DNA of 64,000 nt from Candidatus Thorarchaeota archaeon (GCA_016840825.1 JAEORN010000106.1:6559-70558), one strand, 5' to 3'. Shown: positions 36,098-45,076, counted from the stretch's first letter. A program made the numbers and translations. The notes: a model not told the origin generated them from the letters alone.

Positions 36098-36646
36098 ATG
36101 AGTTCAAGCTATGACTTTCTGTTCAAGATAGTAGTTCTAGGTGAGGGTGCAGTCGGAAAGACCGCAGTCGTAACCCGATTCTCTCATGGATTCTTTAGAA
36201 CCGATTACAAGACAACTATTGGCTCTCAATTCGCTGTCAAGAACATAGATATCACAAGTGATGCCGGACAACGATACACTGTTAAACTGCAAATTTGGGA
36301 CGTTGCTGGCCAATCCCGCTTCCAGATACTCCGTCCTATGTACTACCGAGGCTCAAGTGGAGGCATTCTTGTCTTTGATGTCACTCGTCGTAGGACCTTC
36401 ATAGTCTTGGAAGAATGGCTTGATGAGCTAGAGAAAGCAGTTGGCAAGAAGATACCCCTCGTTCTGGTCGCAAACAAGACAGACCTACCTGATCGTGTTG
36501 TGGAGCCCGCTGAAGGAAGAGCATTCGCAGATAAGCATGAAATGCCGTATCTTGAGAGCTCTGCAAAGACGGGTGAAGGAATTGTCGATATCTTTGAAGA
36601 ACTAGCAAAGACACTCGTTGAAAAACGTTCTTCGAGCGACCAATAA
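36098..36646 (+). CDS. Rab/Ras-like small GTPase
   Basis: A 182-residue small GTPase with every G motif: GEGAVGKT (15-22), switch-I Thr in YKTTIGSQF (Thr40), WDVAGQSRF (68-75, with the catalytic Gln72), NKTD and ESSAK. The block GGILVFDVTRRRTF then EEWLDEL resembles Rab and Ras proteins closely. The C-terminus (KRSSSDQ) lacks any Cys, so prenylation as in eukaryotes is not possible. Eukaryote-like GTPases of this kind are a hallmark of Asgard archaea. It has its own promoter and is followed by a T-run. No GEF or GAP is evident nearby. Confidence 0.95.
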   Translation: MSSSYDFLFKIVVLGEGAVGKTAVVTRFSHGFFRTDYKTTIGSQFAVKNIDITSDAGQRYTVKLQIWDVAGQSRFQILRPMYYRGSSGGILVFDVTRRRTFIVLEEWLDELEKAVGKKIPLVLVANKTDLPDRVVEPAEGRAFADKHEMPYLESSAKTGEGIVDIFEELAKTLVEKRSSSDQ

Positions 36647-36648
36647 AA

Positions 36649-36664
36649 TTCCCTTCCTTTTTTC
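36649..36664 (+). terminator. T-rich archaeal terminator after GTPase gene
   Basis: CCCTTCC followed by six T residues (36658-36663) begins right after the GTPase stop. Archaeal polymerase can stop on such T-runs without a hairpin. Confidence 0.4.
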
Positions 36665-36700
36665 TGAGCATCATCCCCAATTCTTATCAGAGATTCATGT

Positions 36701-37306
36701 ATGAGGTCTCATGCAATGGTGGACAAGAACGAACTATACCCCGTGAACACACTTCCTCCGCTTGCATGGGCTTTAGCACTATACTTCAAGAAAGATAAGA
36801 AATACAGGCATAAGGGCATAGTAGAGCTAACATTTCCAGCTGGACAACACAAAGAGATGCTCAAATCGAAAGGAGAGCATACCATATCGGTGTGGTTCTC
36901 AGAGAAGAGAATCTATGTTCGCGCGAAATGTCACTATGACAAGGAATGTTCTTTCAACAGTGATCGAATTCAAGTGAGCAATCGCGAGGCATTAATGGGT
37001 CTAGGATGGGAAGGTACAGACTCGCGCAAATTCTTCAAGTCTATTACGACTTGGTTGCTAAGATTGAACTTCGATTATGTTCTTCTAATCCGCGCACTTG
37101 TAACAATATGTGATAGGTATGTGAAGATTCCGTTGACCACACAGTATGGTAAGACCTTTCAGAAGTTCGATGAATATAGAAAGAATCGCTGGCCTGAAGA
37201 TGCAAAGCCTAGCGACAAGGAACGCTTTCTTGAGGAGATTTTAGTTCGCGTTTCCTTTTGGATACAGTCAGCGGCAGAAGTGGATGCTTTGGTCGAAGCG
37301 GAATAG
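36701..37306 (+). CDS. Hypothetical protein downstream of GTPase
   Basis: A 201-residue basic protein with YPVNTLPPLAWALALYFKKD at the start, a beta-rich middle (VELTFPAGQHKEML, ISVWFSEKRIYVRAKCHYDK) and a helical C-terminus. A second ATG at 36716 (MVDKNELY) is possible. It lies 54 nt after the GTPase, but the T-run between them argues against tight co-transcription. No family recognised. Confidence 0.65.
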   Translation: MRSHAMVDKNELYPVNTLPPLAWALALYFKKDKKYRHKGIVELTFPAGQHKEMLKSKGEHTISVWFSEKRIYVRAKCHYDKECSFNSDRIQVSNREALMGLGWEGTDSRKFFKSITTWLLRLNFDYVLLIRALVTICDRYVKIPLTTQYGKTFQKFDEYRKNRWPEDAKPSDKERFLEEILVRVSFWIQSAAEVDALVEAE

Positions 37307-37392
37307 AACTGTCTGAATCAGCAATTTATCCCTCAATCGTAATGTCTAAAGCGGATGAGGTCTGCAGAAAGTAACTGTGGCTGTGCCAAGCG

Positions 37393-38520
37393 ATGAAGGT
37401 TGGAATCCTAGTCAATCCCATTGCAGGAATGGGTGGACGAGTCGGTCTAAAGGGAACTGATGGCGTTGTCAAACAGGCGATAGAGTTAGGGGCTGAACCA
37501 GTTGCGCCTGAACGGGCAAAGGAATTCATCAATTCACTTTGCTCTATGACAGCAATTATCAATCACTGTGAGTTGTACACCTGTCCTTCTCAGATGGGTG
37601 CTGATATCCTGCAAGGCCTTGCACCCAATTTCTCATCGATTCAAGTTCCAATTGGGCAAGAAACCAGTTCTGAAGATACGAAGAGATGTGTCAAAGAGCT
37701 CTACTCAAGAGGAGTCCGACTGCTTGTCTTTGTGGGTGGTGATGGTACAGCGAGAGATATCCTCGATACAGTCAATGAAAATGGCTTGGAAGATCTTCTC
37801 GTAATTGGTGTACCTTCTGGAGTCAAGATGTATAGTGGCATTTTCGTTGTGAATCCAAAGGATGCTGCAGAAGTTGTGAGGCTTGTTATTGAAGGCACTG
37901 CACTTTCAGCTGAATTTGAGATAATGGATGCAGATGAAGTCGCTTTTAGAGAGGACCGATTCATTATCAGACTCTATGGTTATTTGAAAGGACCTGCTGT
38001 TCCTGCTAGATTTCAAGGTGCAAAGCAAGCCAGCCCTGAGACCACGAATGAACATGAAGCTCAAGAGGCGATTGCAAAATACATCATTGAGGAGATGATA
38101 CCTGATGGTAGCTATATCCTTGGTCCAGGAACTACCGTGAAAATGATATCGGAGCTTCTTGGTGTGAAGAAAACAATTCTGGGTGTTGACCTTTATCAGA
38201 ATGGAGTTATTCTAAATGACGTCAACGAGAATACTCTTCTTTCTAAGGTATCAAATCCTACTAAGACATGGATTGTCGTATCACCTATCGGACATCAAGG
38301 AATACTCTTCGGGCGAGGAAATCAACAGATTAGTCCCAAGATTATTGATCTTGTAGGAAAAGAGAACATCAGAGTGATTTGCACTCCATCAAAGCTTCGT
38401 GGGATTGAAGGGGGAACCCTAAAAGTTGATACAGGTCAGGATCATACTGATCGAATGTTACGAGGATATATCCGAGTAATTACAGACTATAATGAGATAC
38501 GACTGGTTAAGGTCGAATGA
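37393..38520 (+). CDS. ATP-NAD kinase-like protein (COG3199 type)
   Basis: A 375-residue member of the NAD kinase/diacylglycerol kinase fold. KVGILVNPIAGMGGRVGLKG forms the first strand and loop, LLVFVGGDGTARDIL is the GGDGT catalytic motif, IGVPSGVKMYSGIFVVNP follows, and VKPGTT-like ILGPGTTVKMISELLG lies in the second domain. The length and the insert match COG3199 (AcoX-like) proteins rather than standard NAD kinases of about 280 residues. The phosphoryl acceptor is unproven. It is followed after 15 nt by the SAM hydroxide adenosyltransferase. Confidence 0.8.
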   Translation: MKVGILVNPIAGMGGRVGLKGTDGVVKQAIELGAEPVAPERAKEFINSLCSMTAIINHCELYTCPSQMGADILQGLAPNFSSIQVPIGQETSSEDTKRCVKELYSRGVRLLVFVGGDGTARDILDTVNENGLEDLLVIGVPSGVKMYSGIFVVNPKDAAEVVRLVIEGTALSAEFEIMDADEVAFREDRFIIRLYGYLKGPAVPARFQGAKQASPETTNEHEAQEAIAKYIIEEMIPDGSYILGPGTTVKMISELLGVKKTILGVDLYQNGVILNDVNENTLLSKVSNPTKTWIVVSPIGHQGILFGRGNQQISPKIIDLVGKENIRVICTPSKLRGIEGGTLKVDTGQDHTDRMLRGYIRVITDYNEIRLVKVE

Positions 38521-38535
38521 AACGGGTGGCATTAC

Positions 38536-39267
38536 TTGATTGTACTGATGACCGATTTTGGCGATTCTGAATATGTAGGTGTTATGAAAGGGGTAATATA
38601 CTCTCTATGTCCAACTGCTGAGATTGTTGATCTAACTCACTCGATTCCCTCACAATCAATCATTGAAGGAGCGTGGGTGCTCTACAGAAGCTACCAGTAT
38701 TTTCCGAAAGATTCTATCTTTGTTGGAGTTGTCGATCCAAGTGTTGGCACAACACGTGATTCAGTTCTAGTTAGGACCAAGAACTATACTTTCATTGGAC
38801 CAGACAATGGACTTCTTTATCCTGCTGCTTACGATGATGGGATTATCAGCGTGTCGTCGATTGTTGTTGATTCTTCTGCATCTCGAACATTTCATGGGCG
38901 GGATGTGTTCGCCAGGATGGCAGCATTCCTTATTCGCAATCAAGCTGATAGAATGTTGGGTGGATTCAAACCATCCTTGAGTGTTCCTCTCGAATTCAAA
39001 CTCCAAGATAGGACTGGGATGATTGTACGAATTGACAAGTTCGGGAATATCATTACAAACATTCCCCCCTTGAGGAAGGATGATTATATGCTTCGAACAA
39101 ATGACCTGCGATGGGATATCTCATGGCATCCTACCTATGATTCTGGTCCTGAGTTTGGTGTCTTTCTAGTCACAGGTAGCTATGGTACTTTAGAAATTGC
39201 GGCAAAGAACTCAAGTGCTGCTGAGGAAATCTCTCTAAAAGTCGGAGATTGTGTCACAATCGAGTAG
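38536..39267 (+). CDS. SAM hydroxide adenosyltransferase (DUF62)
   Basis: Splits S-adenosylmethionine to adenosine and methionine using hydroxide. The 243-residue protein has all family blocks: MTDFGDSEYVGVMKG, LTHSIPSQSIIEGAWVL, VGVVDPSVGTTRD, IGPDNGLLYPA and FHGRDVFARMAA. The start is TTG, with GGGTGG 7-8 nt upstream. It forms an operon with the COG3199 kinase, which is unusual enough to suggest linked nucleoside or cofactor metabolism. Confidence 0.9.
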   Translation: MIVLMTDFGDSEYVGVMKGVIYSLCPTAEIVDLTHSIPSQSIIEGAWVLYRSYQYFPKDSIFVGVVDPSVGTTRDSVLVRTKNYTFIGPDNGLLYPAAYDDGIISVSSIVVDSSASRTFHGRDVFARMAAFLIRNQADRMLGGFKPSLSVPLEFKLQDRTGMIVRIDKFGNIITNIPPLRKDDYMLRTNDLRWDISWHPTYDSGPEFGVFLVTGSYGTLEIAAKNSSAAEEISLKVGDCVTIE

Positions 39268-39285
39268 ATTCAAAGTTACGAAGCT

Positions 39286-39296
39286 ACTTATATTAT
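39286..39296 (+). promoter_or_regulatory. TATA box of ArsR-type gene
   Basis: ACTTATATTAT lies about 55 bp upstream of the regulator ATG, giving a predicted transcription start near 39318. Confidence 0.4.
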
Positions 39297-39346
39297 CGTT
39301 CTTCATCTATAAAATTCAGGAGTATCATTAGGAGTGCAAGAGGCAA

Positions 39347-39643
39347 ATGTCAAATGATAAGACGGTCATTTGGAGATCAGAATTCCACAAAGCCCTCAGT
39401 AATCCTGTAAGGCTCCAGATAGTTGATTTCTTGATAGATGGAGAACAATGTCAATGTGAGATCTTTCCAAGGATAGGACTTTCACAATCAACAGTTTCTG
39501 CATATCTTACTCAACTAGTGAAAGCTGGGATTCTTTCTGTACGTCGAGATGGTACAAGAAAGCTATACCGGATACATGATAACAGGCTCTTGAAGATGGT
39601 TCAGCAGATTAAGACATTCGCTTCAGACATAACATCATCATGA
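39347..39643 (+). CDS. ArsR-family winged-helix regulator
   Basis: A 98-residue dimeric repressor type protein: FHKALSNPVRLQIVDFLIDG, GEQCQCEIFPRIGLSQSTVS (recognition helix) and KAGILSVRRDGTRKLYRI (wing). CQCE is at the position of the CxC metal/thiol site (cf. ELCVCDL) of arsenite and cadmium sensors, so it may sense a metal(loid) or redox state. It converges with a Cys-rich protein gene 6 nt away. Confidence 0.85.
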   Translation: MSNDKTVIWRSEFHKALSNPVRLQIVDFLIDGEQCQCEIFPRIGLSQSTVSAYLTQLVKAGILSVRRDGTRKLYRIHDNRLLKMVQQIKTFASDITSS

Positions 39644-39649
39644 ATCCCA

Positions 39650-40378
39650 TTATTCCGGAAAGAAGCTGCACTCATGCATCGCGCAATCTCTATTCCTACT
39701 CCAATTCCTACAAGATTTTGCAGGTGGAATTTCTCCGATATCGATATCCATCTTCTCCTTGAGGAACTTCATCGCAGCTGTAAGACCATAGTATGTTGAT
39801 CTCTTACAGCAACGAACCAGTGAATCTTGTGCAAGTGTCAAAGCATCTACCGTCGCCTGATGAGCTTTGAACCTCTCTTCAGCTCGTTTTGGAGTTGAGC
39901 CCAAAAATATCGCTATTGCTATTCCAGCTCCAACGCAAGCTCCACAATTACCTGCATATCCACAAAAACCTCCGGGAATTACCGACCCTCTTCGTATACC
40001 CTCCAAAATCATATTTTCTGTAACGAATGTGCCGTCACTCCTCGTAATTCTTCTATTCCTGAGTGCTATCAAAATAGCCGCAGGTACGAGACTATGATGT
40101 TCAGGGCCATGAAAGCTAAATGACGGATGACTGAAAGCGTATTCCACTATCTCTCGTGGCTCGATTGAGAGCTCTCCATCTGCCATCCTCTGAAGAAGTC
40201 CAATTGCATCAGCTGAGTGGCATGTATCACAAACATAGTGTCCATCTGGGCAAGATATTGGAGCGATATGTCCCTCATTACAATACTGGCATAGTTGTTC
40301 AGTCGCTGAATCATTGTAGATAAGCGTCTTCCCGCATATCATGCAAGCATATCGCTGTTTCTCACTATTTTCGTTCAA
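39650..40378 (-). CDS. Cys-rich zinc-ribbon protein (DUF5714-like)
   Basis: A 242-residue protein with at least 16 Cys. The N-terminal zinc ribbons are CMICGKTL, CQYC and CDTC. The central helical domain has FHGPEHHSLVPAAILIAL and GFCGYAGNCGACVGAGIAIA, and the C-terminus has CCKRS, SCRNWSRNRDC and CSFF. The glycine- and Cys-rich loop could hold a metal or cluster. It matches my memory of DUF5714. Function unknown. Confidence 0.75.
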   Translation of the reverse strand: MNENSEKQRYACMICGKTLIYNDSATEQLCQYCNEGHIAPISCPDGHYVCDTCHSADAIGLLQRMADGELSIEPREIVEYAFSHPSFSFHGPEHHSLVPAAILIALRNRRITRSDGTFVTENMILEGIRRGSVIPGGFCGYAGNCGACVGAGIAIAIFLGSTPKRAEERFKAHQATVDALTLAQDSLVRCCKRSTYYGLTAAMKFLKEKMDIDIGEIPPAKSCRNWSRNRDCAMHECSFFPE

Positions 40379-40486
40379 ACGATTACCTCTTCGTTATTCT
40401 GGACAGTAGAGGTGCCTGTTTAAGGATTATTATGGATTCGTGCACCAGATGAACATACTTTTGAGGAGTAGTTCGAAAGTCAGATT

Positions 40487-41017
40487 ATGCATTATCGTTT
40501 GGTTGAAACTGCTTTTGGACACATGGCAATCGTCTTCAAAGAAAACAAGGCTATACGGCTTTTATTGCCAAATGACAAGTCCGTTCTCAGAAAAGAAATA
40601 ACTCTTCAGTATCCTGCCGCAAGTGAAGTGCGTGAGGGGATGGATGATCTGGCGACTATGGTTGCAGCATATTTCGAGGGAAATGAGATAGTCATCCCGA
40701 TGGACTATGTTGATACTCGGCTCGTTACCCCCTTTCAGCTCCGTGTGCTTCATGCTGAGAGATCAATACCAAGAGGTATGACAGCTTCATATTCTTGGCT
40801 AGCACGAACTGCTGAGACTAGGGCAATCCGGGCTGCGGGAAGTGCTCTTGCTAGAAATCCCTGGCCCATTGTTGTTCCTTGTCACAGAGCGGTAAGAGCA
40901 GATCGCTCAATTGGACATTATCAGGGTGGTAGTGAGATGAAACGAAGACTCCTGACCATGGAAGGTGTGGCCTTTGAGGTTTCTGGAAAAGTTGCTAGAG
41001 ACCATTTCTTGAAATAA
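40487..41017 (+). CDS. ogt: O6-alkylguanine-DNA alkyltransferase
   Basis: Suicide repair of O6-alkylguanine. The 176-residue protein has TPFQLRVLHAERSIPRG, the arginine-finger helix RAAGSALARNP, and PCHRAVRAD with acceptor Cys132. GHYQGGSEMKRRLLTMEG completes the active-site domain. The N-terminal domain is short and divergent. It is divergent from the DUF5714-like gene and followed after 75 bp by the FGGY kinase. Confidence 0.93.
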   Translation: MHYRLVETAFGHMAIVFKENKAIRLLLPNDKSVLRKEITLQYPAASEVREGMDDLATMVAAYFEGNEIVIPMDYVDTRLVTPFQLRVLHAERSIPRGMTASYSWLARTAETRAIRAAGSALARNPWPIVVPCHRAVRADRSIGHYQGGSEMKRRLLTMEGVAFEVSGKVARDHFLK

Positions 41018-41092
41018 TCAATGGTCATCTATGAAACGAAACGTATTTCATTTCCTCTCGTACATTGTATACAGTCTTTACGAGGTGGAGAT

Positions 41093-42670
41093 ATGACTGG
41101 ATATGTCCTGGCCCATGATGTAGGTACTGGTGGTAACAAAGCATCACTAGTTGATATCAATGGGAAACTTATAGCATCGAAAGAGTCCTTCTATCCTGTT
41201 CTATATCCAAATCCGGGTTGGGCTGAGCAGGATCCTGAAGCACACTGGTGGAATGCAGTCCGTGAAACATCTAGAGCAGTCCTATCAATGAGTAAGGTGG
41301 ACCCCAAAGATGTTCTAGCAATAACATTCTCAACACAAATGATGGGAACAATCCCTGTAGATTCCAATGGTGTGCCATTGATGAATTGTCTTACATGGTT
41401 GGACACTCGGGCATCCAAGCAGAACAAGGATATCATCGCAAATCCTATTCGGATGCTACGTATGCTACGCATAACAGGAGGAGTCCCGTCAGGAAAGGAC
41501 ATTATTGGAAAAATCGCCTGGATTATACAAGAACGCCCACAGGTAGCCGAAAAGACGCACAAGTATCTCGATTGTAAGGACTATCTCATTTACAAATGTA
41601 CGGGTGAGTATGTCACATCTTGGGATTGCGCAAATCTCACTTGGTTCATGAATACGCGAAAAGGACGAAATGAGTGGTCACAGACTATCCTAAATTGGAT
41701 AAATCTGGATATGGACAAGCTACCCCACCTTGCACCCTCAACCGAGGTGATAGGGAATCTTACTGCTGATGCTGCAAATGAGTTGGGGTTGACCACCGCT
41801 ACACATGTGGTCAATGGAGCTGGAGATATGCCTTCAGCAGGTGTTGGATCTGGAGCAGTACGCGATAAGGAAGTCCACATCTATGCTGGTTCGAGTGCAT
41901 GGATCGGTGCGCATGTTACTGACAGAAAGTTAGACATTTTCACATACACCGGATCGATAAGAAGTGCAATACCGGGTAAGTACATACTGATTGCAGAACA
42001 GGAATCTGCTGGTGCTTGTCTCAAGCATCTCAAAGAAAAGTGGCATTGTGAGCTCTGTATCAATGTTAGAGACCTCGCAAGTGCTGCGTGTGCAGATTGC
42101 AAATCAGGAGAACGGAATCCATTCACGACACTTGATACAATAGCAGATCGGGCACCTCCAGGATGTGAGAATCTCTTGTTCGCTCCATGGATGTTTGGAG
42201 AACGAAGTCCTATCGATGACCATAATGTCCGTGGGGGTTACTTCAATCTCTCATTAGCTCATGAGAAGAACCACATGGTCAGAGCAGTACTAGAAGGAGT
42301 AGCTCTCCATGCACGCTGGATGATGGAAGGAGTAGAAAAGAAGAGGATGCTTGGTAGGGTCTCTAATGTACATATGATTGGAGGATGTGTGAACTCGGAT
42401 GTTTGGACGCAGATTTATGCCGATGTGCTCCAAAAACCGGTTTATAGAATGATGAATCCTCTTGAAGCAGGGACGGTCGGTGTTGCACTTGTAGCCTTTG
42501 TCGGTCTAGATGAGATACACGACTTTGAGAAAGCGGCTGACAAGATTCAAGTAGAGCATGTTTTTGAACCAGATCCGGTGAATGCAGATATCTATGATCA
42601 CCACTTTGAGATGCTGAAAGAATTCTATAGTACCAACAAAAAACTTTGGAAGAAGATGAATCAACACTAA
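41093..42670 (+). CDS. FGGY-family carbohydrate kinase (xylulokinase-like)
   Basis: About 525 residues. HDVGTGGNKASLVDINGKL is the first phosphate loop, GWAEQDPEAHWWNAV is typical of xylulokinase, AGDMPSAGVGSGAV lies in the middle, and MIGGCVNSDVWTQIYADVL is the ADP loop. The long insert with CELCINVRDLASAACADCKS adds several Cys that are not usual in the family. GAGGTGGAG precedes ATG 41093, which decides the start over ATG 41021. Substrate unknown. It is the second FGGY kinase in the window, and the two are not close copies. Confidence 0.85.
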   Translation: MTGYVLAHDVGTGGNKASLVDINGKLIASKESFYPVLYPNPGWAEQDPEAHWWNAVRETSRAVLSMSKVDPKDVLAITFSTQMMGTIPVDSNGVPLMNCLTWLDTRASKQNKDIIANPIRMLRMLRITGGVPSGKDIIGKIAWIIQERPQVAEKTHKYLDCKDYLIYKCTGEYVTSWDCANLTWFMNTRKGRNEWSQTILNWINLDMDKLPHLAPSTEVIGNLTADAANELGLTTATHVVNGAGDMPSAGVGSGAVRDKEVHIYAGSSAWIGAHVTDRKLDIFTYTGSIRSAIPGKYILIAEQESAGACLKHLKEKWHCELCINVRDLASAACADCKSGERNPFTTLDTIADRAPPGCENLLFAPWMFGERSPIDDHNVRGGYFNLSLAHEKNHMVRAVLEGVALHARWMMEGVEKKRMLGRVSNVHMIGGCVNSDVWTQIYADVLQKPVYRMMNPLEAGTVGVALVAFVGLDEIHDFEKAADKIQVEHVFEPDPVNADIYDHHFEMLKEFYSTNKKLWKKMNQH

Positions 42671-42674
42671 TCTC

Positions 42675-43661
42675 TCAAAGTCCATACCTCTTAAGCACTC
42701 GCACTGCTCGCAAAGTAATCCACTTTGAAGGCTTTCCCTTTTCCTCTATATCGCAGAGCATCTTCCCATTGAATGTATTCTTCAAAACCCACTTTCCATT
42801 TGCTTCTCGTGACTCTAGAATCAAGTCGATTGATTCCCTCATTCTATCATCCTTCACACCAAGCTTCGTAAGAGTATCCAGAACCTCTAGTACATCCGAT
42901 TGATAGAAGAGAGGAAAACCAAAACGCTTCCAACCTGCCTTCTCCTTTCTGGTGCCATCAGGATTCCTCAGATACTTGAATACTTGATTCTCAAGGATAA
43001 TCTCAATCTCTTGTGTGATTATAGATTGAAGTTTCTTTGATCTTGCTTTTTCAGGGATTGATGCTAGAGCCCTTAGCATCTTGACTCTACCCATGAAGCA
43101 ATTTGCTGGGAAGACCTTTGATGAATCGATTGGAAATGCTCGACATTTCCATCCACCATCTTCCTCGGAATAGTAATCTTCTTGGAATGCAATGAGATGC
43201 TTAGTTCTCTCATCATCCAAGTATCCAAAGTGGATAAGATAGAATAGGATGTTCCCATCATAGCAACATCCATCCTTCACAACACTATCGTATCCTTTGT
43301 CTGTTTTTGGAAGCTCTATCAAGAAATGACCGGAGTTTCGCTGAAAAAGGAAAAGATGTTCGATAGCCTTTTCGAGCGCAGGGGTTCTTTTCGCTCCAAA
43401 TTCAGCGAGAATCAGAAGGTTATGTGTAGTTGCAGTATACTTTGGATTGTAGAAATCGTCTCGCTTTCCCCAATACCCCTCCGGATTCATTGTTCTCAAA
43501 ATAGTTTGAATGCATGAAGACTCCATTATGTGATCTTGAGTTTCAAGTACTTCATTATTAGATGGCTTCTTCCTTAGGATATCAATCAATGTCCAGTATC
43601 GAACACTTGGATTATCATTTTCTAAAAGCCATTCGACTATGCTATCATCTACCACGCTCAA
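42675..43661 (-). CDS. Alpha/alpha-toroid (terpenoid cyclase/prenyltransferase-fold) protein
   Basis: A 328-residue protein with repeats of the squalene-cyclase/prenyltransferase kind: NPEGYWGKRDDFYNPKYTAT, LFLFQRNSGHFLI, YYSEEDGGWKCRAFPID, SREANGKWVLKN. The QW-like elements suggest a toroidal barrel, but I see no DxDD cyclase motif. Cys residues (DGCCYDG, NCFMGR) occur in loops. It is 46 bp downstream of the RuBisCO-like gene on the same strand and may share its transcript. Confidence 0.7.
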   Translation of the reverse strand: MSVVDDSIVEWLLENDNPSVRYWTLIDILRKKPSNNEVLETQDHIMESSCIQTILRTMNPEGYWGKRDDFYNPKYTATTHNLLILAEFGAKRTPALEKAIEHLFLFQRNSGHFLIELPKTDKGYDSVVKDGCCYDGNILFYLIHFGYLDDERTKHLIAFQEDYYSEEDGGWKCRAFPIDSSKVFPANCFMGRVKMLRALASIPEKARSKKLQSIITQEIEIILENQVFKYLRNPDGTRKEKAGWKRFGFPLFYQSDVLEVLDTLTKLGVKDDRMRESIDLILESREANGKWVLKNTFNGKMLCDIEEKGKPSKWITLRAVRVLKRYGL

Positions 43662-43707
43662 GAGAGCACCTCACATTAGGTACATGCGAGGTGCCTTATG
43701 AATTCAA

Positions 43708-45018
43708 CTAGAGATCAAATCCGGTCTTCTTAGAACCCCATGCGTCCATGGCTACCTTTAGTTCCTCATGCCCCTCTTCCTTTGCATACTTACTTACAGG
43801 GATGCCTTGCATCTTGGCATCGATTGCTTGTCGAAAAGCGATCGCTCCAGCTCGTGGACCATTTGGATGTGCATGAATTCCGGCACCTGTGCCAATCACG
43901 ATATCCGGACCAAGGTCATCCATGACTTCTTCAACATGTCCTGGACTAATACCCCCACTTGGCATCGGAGCTGTTTGCTCGATGTTATGCAATGGCATGA
44001 CCATATGGTGTGCCATGAGTAGGAATCTTTCCTTGATCATTGGAGCCTTTCCGTAAGGGGCTGGAAATACGGTAATGTCTGAACCACAGATACGAGGTAA
44101 TTTGCCAATCACTAGATTTGTGCCTATTCCAATATCTGGTGCATAGGATATGGCTCCTGTGACATCCATGTGGGCTAGCAAGGGCACATTGAGAGATGGG
44201 TCCTCAGCTACATGCTGGAATGCAGAATAGCCAACCGCTAGGAAATTGATCATCAGACCATTTGCTCCAAGCTCGATGGCTTTCTCTGCATTCTCGAACA
44301 TGTTTGGAATGCTATCTGTGATATTGACAGTAAAGAGCGTCTTCTCGTTCTTCTCAGCATCCGCCCTGTCAATTGCCTCCATAAATAAAGGAATTCGCTC
44401 ATCAATAGTGTTGAAGCATGCATTTGCTAGTAGCTCATCATCCTTTATGATATCGGCTCCACCTGCTGCGGCTTCATAGCAAAGATCAGCTCCCATCTTA
44501 GCTGAGGTATATACACAGGGCTTGATCATGTTATTGACGAATGGACGGTCCTTTACGCCAAGCAGCTTCCGAAGACCTTTGATTCCAAATTTCGGTCCTT
44601 TGAATCCCTTGAGCCAACTCTTTGGGAAATTCATATCCAGACATTTTATGGGACCAAGTGAGATATTACCAATCACGGTGGAAAGAAGCATTGGTATCTG
44701 TTGACCAAAGTTCTCCCACGGGAACGCGACTTGAAGTATATACTGCCGCCTCTCGAGATCTTTTGGCAGGCTGTATTCGTATTGCGGGACCTCATAGACA
44801 CCAATGACCTTGGCTACATGTCGTTTTCGCACCTCGGCAGTTTCACCAGGTACTAGGGTCCATGTTCCTGTGCTCTGTTCTACTGCAGCAGCCTGTGCTA
44901 CCTCTCTTGCATTCATGAAGGGTGGTAGTCTAGCATAGTAGGTACAGATCACATATTTCTCATCATCAATTGCATCAGGTAATGCATCGGGAAGGGCATC
45001 TAATGGAAGACTCTTCAT
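43708..45018 (-). CDS. RuBisCO-like protein (form IV)
   Basis: A 436-residue RuBisCO large-chain homologue. Counting from ATG 45018, Lys166 of IKPCVY matches Lys175, and Lys192/Asp194/Glu195 of IIKDDE match the carbamylated Lys201 and the metal ligands. A His in LAHMDVTG occupies the His294 region, and PSGG the Ser379 loop. Several true-RuBisCO residues are changed: KPK becomes KPC (Lys177 lost), the Arg after His294 is Met, and the HSG and loop-6 area reads CGSDITVFPAPYGK. The ending AGIHAHPNGPRAGAIAFRQA is typical of RLPs. It probably acts as an enolase or isomerase on a sugar phosphate, not as a carboxylase. ATG 45018 preferred to TTG 45027. Confidence 0.85.
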   Translation of the reverse strand: MKSLPLDALPDALPDAIDDEKYVICTYYARLPPFMNAREVAQAAAVEQSTGTWTLVPGETAEVRKRHVAKVIGVYEVPQYEYSLPKDLERRQYILQVAFPWENFGQQIPMLLSTVIGNISLGPIKCLDMNFPKSWLKGFKGPKFGIKGLRKLLGVKDRPFVNNMIKPCVYTSAKMGADLCYEAAAGGADIIKDDELLANACFNTIDERIPLFMEAIDRADAEKNEKTLFTVNITDSIPNMFENAEKAIELGANGLMINFLAVGYSAFQHVAEDPSLNVPLLAHMDVTGAISYAPDIGIGTNLVIGKLPRICGSDITVFPAPYGKAPMIKERFLLMAHHMVMPLHNIEQTAPMPSGGISPGHVEEVMDDLGPDIVIGTGAGIHAHPNGPRAGAIAFRQAIDAKMQGIPVSKYAKEEGHEELKVAMDAWGSKKTGFDL

Positions 45019-45076
45019 TGAAATCAACCAAATCTATTGGTTACCTTCCCGTCTTATGTTCTTTTGCAGAGAAGTA

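Noticed and set aside
43708..45018. Genuine carboxylating form III RuBisCO
   Set aside because: Lys177, the Arg after His294 and the normal loop-6 residues are replaced, and the C-terminal block is RLP-like.
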